Below, piece after piece: positions 50,880 through 60,707 of a stretch of 64,000 nt of DNA. The notes beneath the pieces are model-generated. The model was not told the origin of the DNA, ran no database searches, and was given only the letters and a program-made list of their open reading frames with translations. The stretch's first letter is position 1; every line of letters begins with the position of its first letter. Where the stretch lies: NCBI GenBank assembly GCA_963695085.1, contig CAVOFV010000006.1, forward strand, positions 1-64,000, given 5' to 3'. The position numbers and the translations under genes were made by a program. Origin of the DNA: SG8-30 sp963695085 (GTDB lineage: Bacteria > Pseudomonadota > Gammaproteobacteria > Steroidobacterales > Steroidobacteraceae).

Positions 50880-52337
50880 TCACCGATATGCCACGGCGTA
50901 CACCGCCCAACCGAACGCAGAAAGCAAGATGATGATCAGGCTTGCGGTCGCAAGCGGCCAGCGTATGCAACGCAGGATGTCATTGGCCCGCAGGGCATGG
51001 CCGTTCCCGACTAGCACTGTTATGGCGGAAAGTAACAGCCCAGTGACAATTGCTGTGATCAGCCCGAAGGGCCCAAAAACCGGCGATAGAGCGAGCGCCC
51101 CCACCAGAACCGAAAGCGCGATTAGTGCGTGGCTAGCGAAGTTCCATCGCAGCAGCCCCTGCCCCTGAGCTGCGAAATAGAACGGAACGCCGAGCACATT
51201 GATGGCCCAGCCAATCGTCAGCGCGGCGCTCATCAGCAGCACATCCGGTTGGAGGGTGCCAAGCACGATAAAGCTTATCGCCGGTGCGCCGGCAAGGGAA
51301 ACGAATGCTGTAGCCACCGCCGCTGGGATTGCTGCTCGTGTCGATCTTTCCAACAAGTGCTTGAACGCCGGTTGATCGGTGTGTTCGTGCGCTGCAAAGG
51401 CTGGAACCAGAGGGGTCGCGGCGGCAACGACTAGCGAGCGAACTTGTACGATGAGGCGCGAGGCAAGTTCATAATAGACAACAAGGCCGGGGCCACCCGC
51501 ATGGTTGAAGGCGAACTTGGCCAACGGCTCGAAAAGCATACCCATGACCCCAGTGCCCTGCAATTTCAGCGCGAACCCGGTGGTCTCGGCAAAAACGTCG
51601 CGCCGCCAGAATCGCGGCAGCCAGCCCAGACCAGGAATGTGCCGGCGCAACACAAGCCAGCCGAGGCTCAGCATGACCACCTGTTGCACCACCTGCGCTG
51701 CACCGTAACCTACGACACCGAAACGCGGCACTAGCAGCCAAGTTGACGCCAGGAACACCAGCGCAGCGGTCGCGACTACAACAGCACGCTGATCCGCTCG
51801 CTGCGCCCCGTCAATGGCGGAGCCAACACCGACGGCGAGTGCCCCCAGCACCATCGTGGCAACGACGTAAGGCACGAGTTTCTCGGCCTCGGCAAGATAT
51901 TGTGGTGCGATGAAACTCGGAAGCGCCAGCGGCGCCACGACATACAGGGCGAGGCCAAGAGCCGCGTTTAGACCGAGGCTGGTCAGCATAACCGTATGCA
52001 CATAGTCGCTGGCGCGCTCCCTCTTCCTGCCACCCATGGCGATGGCAATGTAGCGAGACAGCGCACCGGCGCCGCTTACATCGCCGATGCGCATGAGCGC
52101 AGAGCCCGCAAGCAACAGCGACCAGATGCCAACCCGCTCGATGCCTACGAGGCCGACCAGAATACGATAGACCCAAAAGAAGCAGACCGTCACAACGAGG
52201 CTTTGGCCACCGGCAAACAGGGCGTTGCGCTTGAGATCGCCCGCCCGGAGACGTGCGTAGAATGCGCTGAATGCCTGGACAACGCTCACGAGTGACCGCA
52301 GTTCTTTCCCCGAGCGTTCACCGTCCTCACCAATCAC
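50880..52337 (-). CDS. Second MOP-type flippase
   Basis: A 485-residue membrane protein with about 12 helices, related to lipopolysaccharide/oligosaccharide flippases (KRNALFAGGQSLVVTVCFFWVYRILVGLVGIERVGIWSLLLAGSALM, GDVSGAGALSRYIAI). It has no nearby second polymerase. The GTG start touches the stop of the FkbM gene upstream (TGA-GTG). It belongs to a lower-G+C segment with the two FkbM genes. Substrate unknown. Confidence 0.82.
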   Translation of the reverse strand: MIGEDGERSGKELRSLVSVVQAFSAFYARLRAGDLKRNALFAGGQSLVVTVCFFWVYRILVGLVGIERVGIWSLLLAGSALMRIGDVSGAGALSRYIAIAMGGRKRERASDYVHTVMLTSLGLNAALGLALYVVAPLALPSFIAPQYLAEAEKLVPYVVATMVLGALAVGVGSAIDGAQRADQRAVVVATAALVFLASTWLLVPRFGVVGYGAAQVVQQVVMLSLGWLVLRRHIPGLGWLPRFWRRDVFAETTGFALKLQGTGVMGMLFEPLAKFAFNHAGGPGLVVYYELASRLIVQVRSLVVAAATPLVPAFAAHEHTDQPAFKHLLERSTRAAIPAAVATAFVSLAGAPAISFIVLGTLQPDVLLMSAALTIGWAINVLGVPFYFAAQGQGLLRWNFASHALIALSVLVGALALSPVFGPFGLITAIVTGLLLSAITVLVGNGHALRANDILRCIRWPLATASLIIILLSAFGWAVYAVAYR

Positions 52338-53153
52338 TCAATCTGTACATGACGGTCTGCATAGCAAGTCCGTGGCACCCGGCTTGAAACACACGACGTC
52401 GATCTGGTTGAGTCTGTGGCTTTGCGGATTGCGATAACCGGGCCACACGTCCCACACTTCGAAGCCAGCAGAGTGAATCACTTCGAGTACGTCTCGCACT
52501 GGCGGTTCGTGGTCATAGAGTGGGGTCAGGGACAGCTCGGTTAGCATGCCCTTTGCATTCGCCAGCGCCAAGCCGGCACCAGCGAGCACGAGCGACTCGG
52601 CCCCTTGAACATCTAGTTTCAGGAACAGCCCATGTCTCATGATGCCGAGGTCCACTAACACGTCATCGAGGCGCGCTGTTGATACTTCGATCTTCGCCGC
52701 GACGCGAGTCTGCGGTGTCGCAGCAACAAGACTCTCTTTCGGCCGAAAGAACGAACTGGCTGTACTTGTCTCCGTCACGTGAAATTCGGCCATTCCTGAG
52801 CGATCGCTGAGCGCCAACCGCGGCGCTACCATCCAGCGCTCACCAAAGGCACGGGCGGCTTGCGTCAACGCAGCATGTGCTTCGGGCAGAGGTTCGAACG
52901 ATACGATGCGCCCAGAATAGCCCGCACCGAATAGCTGCCTGCCGAATTGCCCCATGTTTGCGCCGACATCAAGAACGAGCCCGATGTCGTGCATCTTGAG
53001 GAAATGCACGAGCCGCAGATCATCACGCGATCTCAACGAGGTAAGTCGTATTTCCAGTCCGATGGTCTGTGCGGCCTTCTTAAGGTGAGTTTTCAAGTTC
53101 ACTGTCAATTGTTCCAGCAAAGCACGCGCACTGCGAAAATCCCTCAAGTTCAT
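52338..53153 (-). CDS. FkbM-family methyltransferase
   Basis: A 271-residue SAM methyltransferase: LVLDVGANMGQFGRQLFGAGYSGRIVSFEP (SAM loop and acidic residue), ALSDRSGMAEFHVTETSTASSF, LFLKLDVQGAESLVLAGAG and VWDVWPGYRNPQS. Known: FkbM proteins are O-methyltransferases often found with glycan genes. Start ATG 53153 is chosen by family alignment; ATG-like frames further upstream run into the neighbouring gene. Confidence 0.85.
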   Translation of the reverse strand: MNLRDFRSARALLEQLTVNLKTHLKKAAQTIGLEIRLTSLRSRDDLRLVHFLKMHDIGLVLDVGANMGQFGRQLFGAGYSGRIVSFEPLPEAHAALTQAARAFGERWMVAPRLALSDRSGMAEFHVTETSTASSFFRPKESLVAATPQTRVAAKIEVSTARLDDVLVDLGIMRHGLFLKLDVQGAESLVLAGAGLALANAKGMLTELSLTPLYDHEPPVRDVLEVIHSAGFEVWDVWPGYRNPQSHRLNQIDVVCFKPGATDLLCRPSCTD

Positions 53154-53182
53154 CCTGCCAGGATCAACTTTCGATTGGACGA

Positions 53183-54055
53183 TCAGAAGGGCGTAGTTAG
53201 GTCTTGGTGTACATACCATGCGTCAAAACTAGAAAGCCCCGACAGAATCCGCCGATAGCCGCGCCCATCCAAGATAGAGTCGTAGGCCTTCAGCCTCTGG
53301 CGATCGAAATTGTGCTCGATCGTGAAGAACCACACACGACGCTTATCAAACGAAAGGCCTTTCAGCACATTCAGTTCGGATCCTTCGGTATCAATAGAAA
53401 CATACTGAATCTCATCTGGTGCGTGATGCTCATCAAGCAAGTCATCAAGACGGACAGTTTCCACTTCGTAAGTTGTAAGGCTTTGCTTGCCGCGGGGCGA
53501 CCGCTGTCTAGCCAAGCCCGAAAGCTCCCCAAAGGAATCAACCTGTTCAAATGCCAGCTTCTCACCGTTGGTATTACTCACAGCTCTCTTGTCCAGCCTG
53601 GCCCTACGCGCGATAGTAATAGCGTCGTGAAACATTGTGGCCGGTTCGGCCAAGATGCCAGACCAAGCGAAGTCGCGTTCAAGCAGCAAAGTGTTTGAAT
53701 ACTTGATGCCATCTCCAACGCCAATCTCCACAAAATAACCACCAGCTCGCCCTTTGTGGACTAGCGCCGCAACAATGTCTTGGAGAAGTTGTCCATTAGA
53801 TTTCGGAAAGAGCTCCAATACTTGTTCGTCGATATCCGTCTGCGCAGCTGCACACAACTTGGCCGCTTGTACAAAACGCATAAATAGATCGCTGGAGCGG
53901 TGCTGATGTTGGAGTTTGGAAACATACCCCCGAATATAGTCTGGATCCACGGTTGCGGAGCGGGCTGACATAGCCGCATTCTTGACAACTCTCCCCGCGA
54001 TGTATATCGCCGGGGCGGCAAGTATTTTGGTCGCTGTAATTGTTTTCTGTAGCAT
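53183..54055 (-). CDS. FkbM-family methyltransferase, divergent
   Basis: A 290-residue protein: GYFVEIGVGDGIKYSNTLLLERDFAWSGILAEP (SAM loop), RLDDLLDEHHAPDEIQYVSIDTEGSELNVLKGLSF (the FkbM DTEG motif) and FFTIEHNF. An N-terminal hydrophobic stretch precedes the domain. It differs strongly from the FkbM protein at 52338-53153. AAGGAA lies 6 bases before the ATG. The DNA is visibly poorer in G+C than its flanks: bases 53761-53820 hold 27 G+C of 60, against 41 of 60 at 54961-55020 in pgi. Confidence 0.85.
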   Translation of the reverse strand: MLQKTITATKILAAPAIYIAGRVVKNAAMSARSATVDPDYIRGYVSKLQHQHRSSDLFMRFVQAAKLCAAAQTDIDEQVLELFPKSNGQLLQDIVAALVHKGRAGGYFVEIGVGDGIKYSNTLLLERDFAWSGILAEPATMFHDAITIARRARLDKRAVSNTNGEKLAFEQVDSFGELSGLARQRSPRGKQSLTTYEVETVRLDDLLDEHHAPDEIQYVSIDTEGSELNVLKGLSFDKRRVWFFTIEHNFDRQRLKAYDSILDGRGYRRILSGLSSFDAWYVHQDLTTPF

Positions 54056-54369
54056 TCAGGTTCCTTCGCGCTCGTGGAGCTTATCCGCACCTACACCGAC
54101 TTGTGCTTTGCGACTGTAAGTCGCCCGCGTCACATGCTCACCGTTGCCAACCGCGACTACTGTCGATCTTCGATCGCGGCGGAACGTGTCACGTTCCTAA
54201 TCCGGTGCGCCCCCTCTTTCAACGGGCCGTGCGCGGCGCTAGTCCCAGCAACACCGCGCGACATAGACGTAGCTATTAGGTGCCCTGACATGAGCCAAGA
54301 CAATCGTATTAGAGAATCGTGCGGCGGTGTAGGCAAAGCGTACGAGTCCACGCAGTGCGTTATGTGCCG
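54056..54369. other. Intergenic region at the edge of the low-G+C segment
   Basis: These 314 bases between the FkbM gene start and the pgi stop contain no convincing gene. One perfect palindrome is present at 54181-54197 (separate entry). A promoter for the FkbM-FkbM-flippase genes is expected here but no clear -35/-10 pair was found. Confidence 0.4.
54181..54197. promoter_or_regulatory. Perfect 17-base palindrome, possible operator
   Basis: GGAACGTGTCACGTTCC is an 8-bp inverted repeat around a single T. The one-base centre is too short for an RNA hairpin loop, so a dimeric regulator site is more likely than a terminator. It lies 126 bases upstream of the FkbM gene start. Confidence 0.4.
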
Positions 54370-55959
54370 CTAGCGGCGGCTATTGAGCCAGTGTACGAAC
54401 CCGGCGAGTTCCGGCGGCGGCGTGGCCTCAACCGGCCCGCTGCGCGCAACCGGCAGCAAGCTACTGCAGAGCTTCTTCGCCAGCTCCACGCCCCACTGGT
54501 CGAACGGGTTGATGCCCCAGATCGCCGCCTGCACGAATACCGTGTGCTCGTAGAGCGCGATCAACTGACCCAGCATCGCCGGCGTCAGTTCGGCAAAGGC
54601 GACCAGCGAGACGGGCCGGTTGCCGGGGTGGCGCCGGTGCGGGTCGTCGGTCTCATGCCCTGCCATCAGGGCCTGGACCTGTGCCAGGCAGTTTGCGACG
54701 ACGAGGTCGTCCGCCTGCGAATCGGCAGCCCCGGTCAGTGGCAGCAGGAAGTCCATGCTCACGCCGCCGCTACCCTGGTGCAGCAACTGGAAGAACGAAT
54801 GCTGCGCATTCGAGCCGGGCTCGCCCCAGATGACCGCTCCGGTGTCGCGCCCGACAGGCTGTCCATCGCGGCTCACGCCCTTGCCGAGGCTCTCCATCTC
54901 GAGCTGCTGCAGGTAGGCCGGGAAGCGCGCGAGACGCTGGCTGTAGGGCAATACCGCGTGGCTGGCACAGCCCAGCACGTTGCGGTTCCAGATGGCAATC
55001 AGCCCGAGCAGCGCCGGCAGGTTGTCGCGCCACGGCGTGCTGCGAAAGTGGCCATCCATGGCATGCGCGCCGCTGAGGAATGCCTCGAAGTTGAGTGTGC
55101 CGATGGCCAGCTCCAGCGACAGGCCGATGGCGGACCAGATCGAGTAGCGTCCCCCGACCCAGTCCCACATCGCGAAGCGCGCGTCGGCGCCCACGCCGAA
55201 TTCGTCCATCGCCGCGGCATTGGTGGAGACCGCCGCGAAGTGCTGGGGCACGGCCGCTTCGCCCAGCGCATCGGCGATCCAGCTCCGCGCCAGGCGCGCA
55301 TTGGACAGCGTCTCCTGCGTCGTGAAGGTCTTCGAGCAGATGATGATGAGCGTCGCGGCAGGATCGAGTGCCGCCGACAGGTCCGCCAGTTGCGTGCCGT
55401 CCACGTTGGACACGAAATGGCAACGGACGTGCCCGGTGTGGAACCGCCTGAGCGCCTGCACCGCCATCGCTGGGCCAAGGTCGCTGCCGCCGATGCCGAT
55501 GTTGATGACGTCGGTGAAGCGCTCGCCGGTCGCGCCGGTGCGCCGTCCGGCCTGCACGTCAGCGACGAATGCGGCACACCTGGCGCGCTCGGCCAGGACT
55601 TCCGCATGCAGGGGCTTCAGGTTGTCGGGCAGCGCAGCCCCGGCCGGCGCGCGCAGCAGCGTATGCAGCGCGGCGCGCTTTTCGGTCCGGTTGACGATGG
55701 CGCCGCTGAACAGCTCGTCGACCTGCTGCCGCAGGTTGGCGGCATCAGCCAGCTCGATGAGCACATCGAGCGCCGCGCGATCCAGCCGCTGGCGGCTGAA
55801 GTCGAAGAGTATCCCGTCGCTCTCGCGTGAGCAGTGCTCAAAGCGCTTCGGATCGGCGGCAAACAGGTCGCGGACCGGAAGATCCGACAGGCGCACTCCA
55901 TGTGTCTGCAGCGAAGCCCACGCCGGATCAAGTTCAGTCGGATGAGCTTTCGCAGTCAT
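54370..55959 (-). CDS. pgi: Glucose-6-phosphate isomerase
   Basis: A 529-residue enzyme interconverting glucose-6-phosphate and fructose-6-phosphate. Seen: INIGIGGSDLGPAMAVQAL, SKTFTTQETLSNA, the signature DWVGGRYSIWSAIGLS, GEPGSNAQHSFFQLLHQG and GINPFDQWGVELAKKL. It supplies hexose phosphate for the sugar-nucleotide genes around it. The gene is intact, while a decayed 3' fragment of another pgi stands at 50730-50820. It begins 29 bases after a toxin gene on the same strand. Confidence 0.95.
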   Translation of the reverse strand: MTAKAHPTELDPAWASLQTHGVRLSDLPVRDLFAADPKRFEHCSRESDGILFDFSRQRLDRAALDVLIELADAANLRQQVDELFSGAIVNRTEKRAALHTLLRAPAGAALPDNLKPLHAEVLAERARCAAFVADVQAGRRTGATGERFTDVINIGIGGSDLGPAMAVQALRRFHTGHVRCHFVSNVDGTQLADLSAALDPAATLIIICSKTFTTQETLSNARLARSWIADALGEAAVPQHFAAVSTNAAAMDEFGVGADARFAMWDWVGGRYSIWSAIGLSLELAIGTLNFEAFLSGAHAMDGHFRSTPWRDNLPALLGLIAIWNRNVLGCASHAVLPYSQRLARFPAYLQQLEMESLGKGVSRDGQPVGRDTGAVIWGEPGSNAQHSFFQLLHQGSGGVSMDFLLPLTGAADSQADDLVVANCLAQVQALMAGHETDDPHRRHPGNRPVSLVAFAELTPAMLGQLIALYEHTVFVQAAIWGINPFDQWGVELAKKLCSSLLPVARSGPVEATPPPELAGFVHWLNSRR

Positions 55960-55988
55960 GGTTCAGTCCATCTCTCGAGAACACGGCC

Positions 55989-56411
55989 TCACAGGCCGAC
56001 AACCCTCAATCCCTCCCTGGCTGCCGCCTCGCCAAGCCGTGCGTCGCGGCAGACGAAGTCGAGAGAGCCTGTAGCATCTCCCGCCGCAGCCAATGCTGCG
56101 GCCAGCTGCAAGCTGTCTGCCGCTCGCAGTGAATGTACTCGCAACAGTCGCTGGGCCGAACGGCGCAGCGAATCTGAAGGCGGTATTTCGCGCCAGCGGC
56201 CGGACAACAGCTCCAGCAATCCAAAGCTGCGGGCCACCTTGTCGGGCGCAAGGTCCCCTGCGCGCTCCCGTCGCGCCAAGGCGGAGGTCGCTTCGACGAT
56301 CGTGCCCCACCAGACCAACATCGGCCTGGCATCGTACTCGCGGTCGACCGGGGAATCAGGCTCGTCCTCGATCAAGAGCGGCACGACGGCCGAGGCGTCC
56401 CAGAATTTCAT
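55989..56411 (-). CDS. vapC: PIN-domain toxin, VapC-like
   Basis: A 140-residue PIN protein: MKFWDASAVVPLLIEDEP (first Asp), WWGTIVEATSALARRERAG (Glu), LRAADSLQLAAALAAAGD (central acids) and FVCRDARLGEAAAREGL (last Asp). Known: RNase toxin of a type II system. The ATG overlaps the antitoxin stop by 4 bases. Confidence 0.9.
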   Translation of the reverse strand: MKFWDASAVVPLLIEDEPDSPVDREYDARPMLVWWGTIVEATSALARRERAGDLAPDKVARSFGLLELLSGRWREIPPSDSLRRSAQRLLRVHSLRAADSLQLAAALAAAGDATGSLDFVCRDARLGEAAAREGLRVVGL

Positions 56412-56701
56412 CGACCCTCGCGACGTTCTTCGAGCAGTGCCTCCAGGACGCGGGCGCCTGGTGCCACGACCCTGAGCCGTTTAAGTTCCTCGAGGGTCAG
56501 CGGGGGACCCTTTGGCGGCAGCAGGATGCCGGCTGCCTCGAGCCGCGCGATTCGGTCAGCCTCGTCCTCCGCCTGGTGTACCGGCGAAATGTGGGCAATG
56601 GGGGTGTTGCGATCCATGACGAGAACAGTCTCGCCCGCCTGGACCTTCTTCAGGTAGGCGCTTAACTGGTCCTTGAGTTTTGATATGTTGACCTGTTCCA
56701 T
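56408..56701 (-). CDS. Phd/YefM-family antitoxin
   Basis: A 97-residue antitoxin: MEQVNISKLKDQLSAYLKKVQAGETVLVMDRNTPIAHISPV is the Phd/YefM DNA-binding domain; the tail (LTLEELKRLRVVAPGARVLEALLEE) should bind the toxin. Its start codon directly adjoins a palindrome that contains a -10 box; see that entry. Confidence 0.92.
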   Translation of the reverse strand: MEQVNISKLKDQLSAYLKKVQAGETVLVMDRNTPIAHISPVHQAEDEADRIARLEAAGILLPPKGPPLTLEELKRLRVVAPGARVLEALLEERREGR

Positions 56702-56719
56702 CTGGCTATTATAGCCAGA
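56701..56719 (-). promoter_or_regulatory. Autoregulatory operator with embedded -10 box
   Basis: TCTGGCTATTATAGCCAGA is a perfect 9-bp inverted repeat around one T. On the minus strand its centre reads TATAAT (56708-56713), an exact -10 box, 6 bases before the ATG. Transcription would start at or next to the start codon, giving a leaderless message, and antitoxin bound to the palindrome would block the promoter. Confidence 0.6.
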
Positions 56720-56758
56720 TTAATTTAGCGTGATTGATATATAAATAAAACCAACAGG

Positions 56759-57808
56759 TTAGCCGAGGTTGGTGACCTGCGGATCCGCCGGGCCGCCGTC
56801 CTTGTAGTACTCGAGGTACCAGTCGACGAAGCGCTTGATGCCCTCCTCGACCGGCGTCGCCGGGCGGTAGCCGACGTCGCGCACGAGGTCCTCGACGTCG
56901 GCCCAGGTGTCCGGCACGTCGCCGGTCTGCAGCGGCAGCAGGTTCTTCTCGGCGCTTGCTTGCCGAGACACTGCTCGAGCACGTCGATGTAGTGCATCAG
57001 CTCGACCGGACGGTTGTTGCCGATGTTGTACAGCCGGTACGGCGCGCGGCTGGTGGCCGGATCCGGGTCGTCGCTGTTCCACTTCGCGTTCGGTGTCCGC
57101 CACGCGGTCGCAGCGACGCGCACCACGCCGTCGACGATGTCGTCGATGTAGGTGAAGTCGCGCTGGTGGTGGCCGTAGTTGAAGACGTCGATCGGCTTGC
57201 CGGCCAGGATGTTGCGCGTGAACAGGAACAGCGCCATGTCGGGGCGGCCCCAGGGACCGTAGACGGTGAAGAACCGCAGGCCCGTCACCGGCAGCCCGTA
57301 CAGCGAGGCGTAGGTGTGCGCCATCAGCTCGTTGGCCTTCTTGGTCGCGGCATAGAACGACAGCGGGTGGTCGACGTTGTCGTGCACCGAGAACGGCATG
57401 CGTGGTATTGGCGCCGTACACGGAACTGGTCGAGGCGAAGACCAGGTGCTCGACCTTGTTGTGGCGGCAGCCCTCGAGCACGTGCAGCGTGCCGGTCACG
57501 TTGCTGTCCACGTAGGCGTGCGGATTCGTCGAGCGAATAGCGCACGCCGGCCTGCGCCGCGAGGTGCACGACCCGCTCGAACCCGCCGCGCGCGAACAGC
57601 GACTCCATGCCGGCGCGGTCGGCAAGGTCGAGCTTCGCGAAGTCGAAGCCGTCGAAATCCCTGAGCAGCGCGAGCCGCGCTTCCTTCAGCGCCGGGTCGT
57701 AGTAGTCGTTCAGGTTGTCGAGGCCGACCACCTCGTCGCCGCGCTCGAGCAGGCGCCGGGCGGTGTGGTAGCCGATGAAGCCGGCCGCGCCGGTGACGAG
57801 GACCTTCA

Positions 57809-57809
<1 letters not shown>
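56759..57809 (-). pseudogene. UDP-glucuronate 4-epimerase-like enzyme with three frameshifts
   Basis: Pieces in three frames join into one NAD-dependent epimerase: MKVLVTGAAGFIGYHTARRLLERGDEVVGLDNLNDYYD, NPHAYVDSNVTGTLHVLEGCRH, FASTSSVYGAN, HPLSFYAATKKANELMAHTYA (catalytic Tyr/Lys), YGPWGRPDMALFLFT, FTYIDDIVDGVVR and NLLPLQTGDVPDTWADVEDL. Breaks lie near 57530 and 57402 (one extra base each) and near 56960 (one base missing). Corrected length is about 349 residues. Known: this family makes UDP-galacturonate. All motifs survive, so sequencing error is at least as likely as real inactivation. ATG overlaps the dehydrogenase stop (TAATG). Confidence 0.85.
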
Positions 57810-59106
<1,297 letters not shown>

Positions 59107-59183
59107 CTGTCCCCTCCGTGAACTGTCAGTCGTCAATCAATCGCCCGCTCATCTCCAAATGGCCGTAACCAGCACCGTACGGC

Positions 59184-60695
59184 TTACAGGAAGTACAGCA
59201 CGCCGATCACCGCGCCGGACGTCATCGTCACCAGGTACGGCACGGCCATCCACACCATCCTGAAGTAAGACAGGCGGATCAACGGCGCCAGCGCCGAGGT
59301 CAGCAGGAACAGGAATGCGGCCTGCCCGTTCGGCGTGCCGATGCTCGGGATGTTGGTGCCCGTGTTGATCGCGACCGCCATGATCTCGAAGTCCTCGCGC
59401 GTGATTTCGCCCGCGATCAACGCGTCCTGAACCTGGCTGATCCAGATGGTCGCGACGAATACGTTGTCACTGATCAGCGACAGCACGCCCGAAGCGCCGA
59501 ATAGCGCGATCGCCTCGGCTTTGCCTTCAAAGGCCAGCACCCAGTCCAGGATTGGCGTGAACAGGTGCTGCTGATGGATGGCGCCGACGATGACGAAGAA
59601 CACGCATAGCAGCGCCGTGAAGGGCAACGCGGCTTCGAAGGCCTTGCCGATGCGGCCCTCCTCAACCACCCCCGTGAAGCTGGTCGCCAGCACGACAACC
59701 ATCAGTCCGATGATGCCGACCTCGGCCCAGTGGAACGCCAGGGACACCACCAGCACCAGCGCGACGATTGCCTGCACGACGATGACGTGGCGCGCGGACA
59801 CGGTCATCTTTGCCGACTCGCTGGCCTCGAACTCCTGCAGCACCTGGCGCACATGCTCGGGCATCTGCGCGCCATAGCTGAACCAGCCGAGTTGCTCGAT
59901 GACCACGCAGGTCAGCAGCCCGGCGATCACGGTAGGAATGGTCACGGGAGCCATCTCGATCGCGAACTGCACGAACTGCCAGCCGGCCTTCTCGCCGATC
60001 AGCAGGTTCTGCGGCTCGCCGACCAGCGTGCAGACACCGCCGATGGTCGTGCCGATCGCGCCGTGCATCATGAGATTGCGCAGGAAAGCGCGGAAATCCT
60101 CGAGTTCGGATCGCCGCTCCTCCAGCACGTTGCCGTCATGCGTGTGGTCGTGGGACTGCTCGTCGTTCTGCTCGAACTTGCCGGAGGCAACGCGGTGGTA
60201 CACGCCGTAGAACCCGGCCACCACGGTGATCATGACGGCCAGCACGGTCAGCGCATCGAGGAACGCCGACAGCAGTGCGCCGGTGAATACGAACAGGAAC
60301 GACAGCGCCGTCTTGGAACGCACGCCCACCAGCAGCCTGGTGAAGGTGAACACGAGCATCTCGCGCAGGAAGTAGATGCCCGCGACCATGAACATCAGCA
60401 GCAGGATGACCGGCAGCCCGACCTCCACCTCGTGGTAGATGCCGGCCGGCGTCACCAGTCCCAGCACGGTCGCCTCGATAGCCAGCAGGCCACCGGGCTG
60501 CAGCGGGTAGCACTTCAACGCCATCATCAGCGTGAAGATGAACTCGAACAGCACCGCCCAGCCCGTGACGACCGGCCCGGTCATCCAGAGCAGCAGCGGG
60601 TTCAGCACCAGGAAGCCGAGGATGACCAGCTTGTACCAGTCCGGCGCGTGGCCCAGGAAATTATGCAGGAAGGCTGCCGGGTAGCTGCGGGGCAT
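59184..60695 (-). CDS. nhaB: Na+/H+ antiporter NhaB
   Basis: A 503-residue membrane protein with about 12 helices: FLGHAPDWYKLVILGFLVLNPLLLW, LQPGGLLAIEATVLGL, DALTVLAVMITVVAGFYGVYHRVASG, GGVCTLVGEPQNLLIGEKAGW and INTGTNIPSIGTPNGQAAFLFLL. These are characteristic of NhaB. Known: sodium extrusion in exchange for protons. It starts 12 bases after dnaQ and may be cotranscribed. Confidence 0.95.
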   Translation of the reverse strand: MPRSYPAAFLHNFLGHAPDWYKLVILGFLVLNPLLLWMTGPVVTGWAVLFEFIFTLMMALKCYPLQPGGLLAIEATVLGLVTPAGIYHEVEVGLPVILLLMFMVAGIYFLREMLVFTFTRLLVGVRSKTALSFLFVFTGALLSAFLDALTVLAVMITVVAGFYGVYHRVASGKFEQNDEQSHDHTHDGNVLEERRSELEDFRAFLRNLMMHGAIGTTIGGVCTLVGEPQNLLIGEKAGWQFVQFAIEMAPVTIPTVIAGLLTCVVIEQLGWFSYGAQMPEHVRQVLQEFEASESAKMTVSARHVIVVQAIVALVLVVSLAFHWAEVGIIGLMVVVLATSFTGVVEEGRIGKAFEAALPFTALLCVFFVIVGAIHQQHLFTPILDWVLAFEGKAEAIALFGASGVLSLISDNVFVATIWISQVQDALIAGEITREDFEIMAVAINTGTNIPSIGTPNGQAAFLFLLTSALAPLIRLSYFRMVWMAVPYLVTMTSGAVIGVLYFL

Positions 60696-60707
60696 GGTGT
60701 CTCCGCG

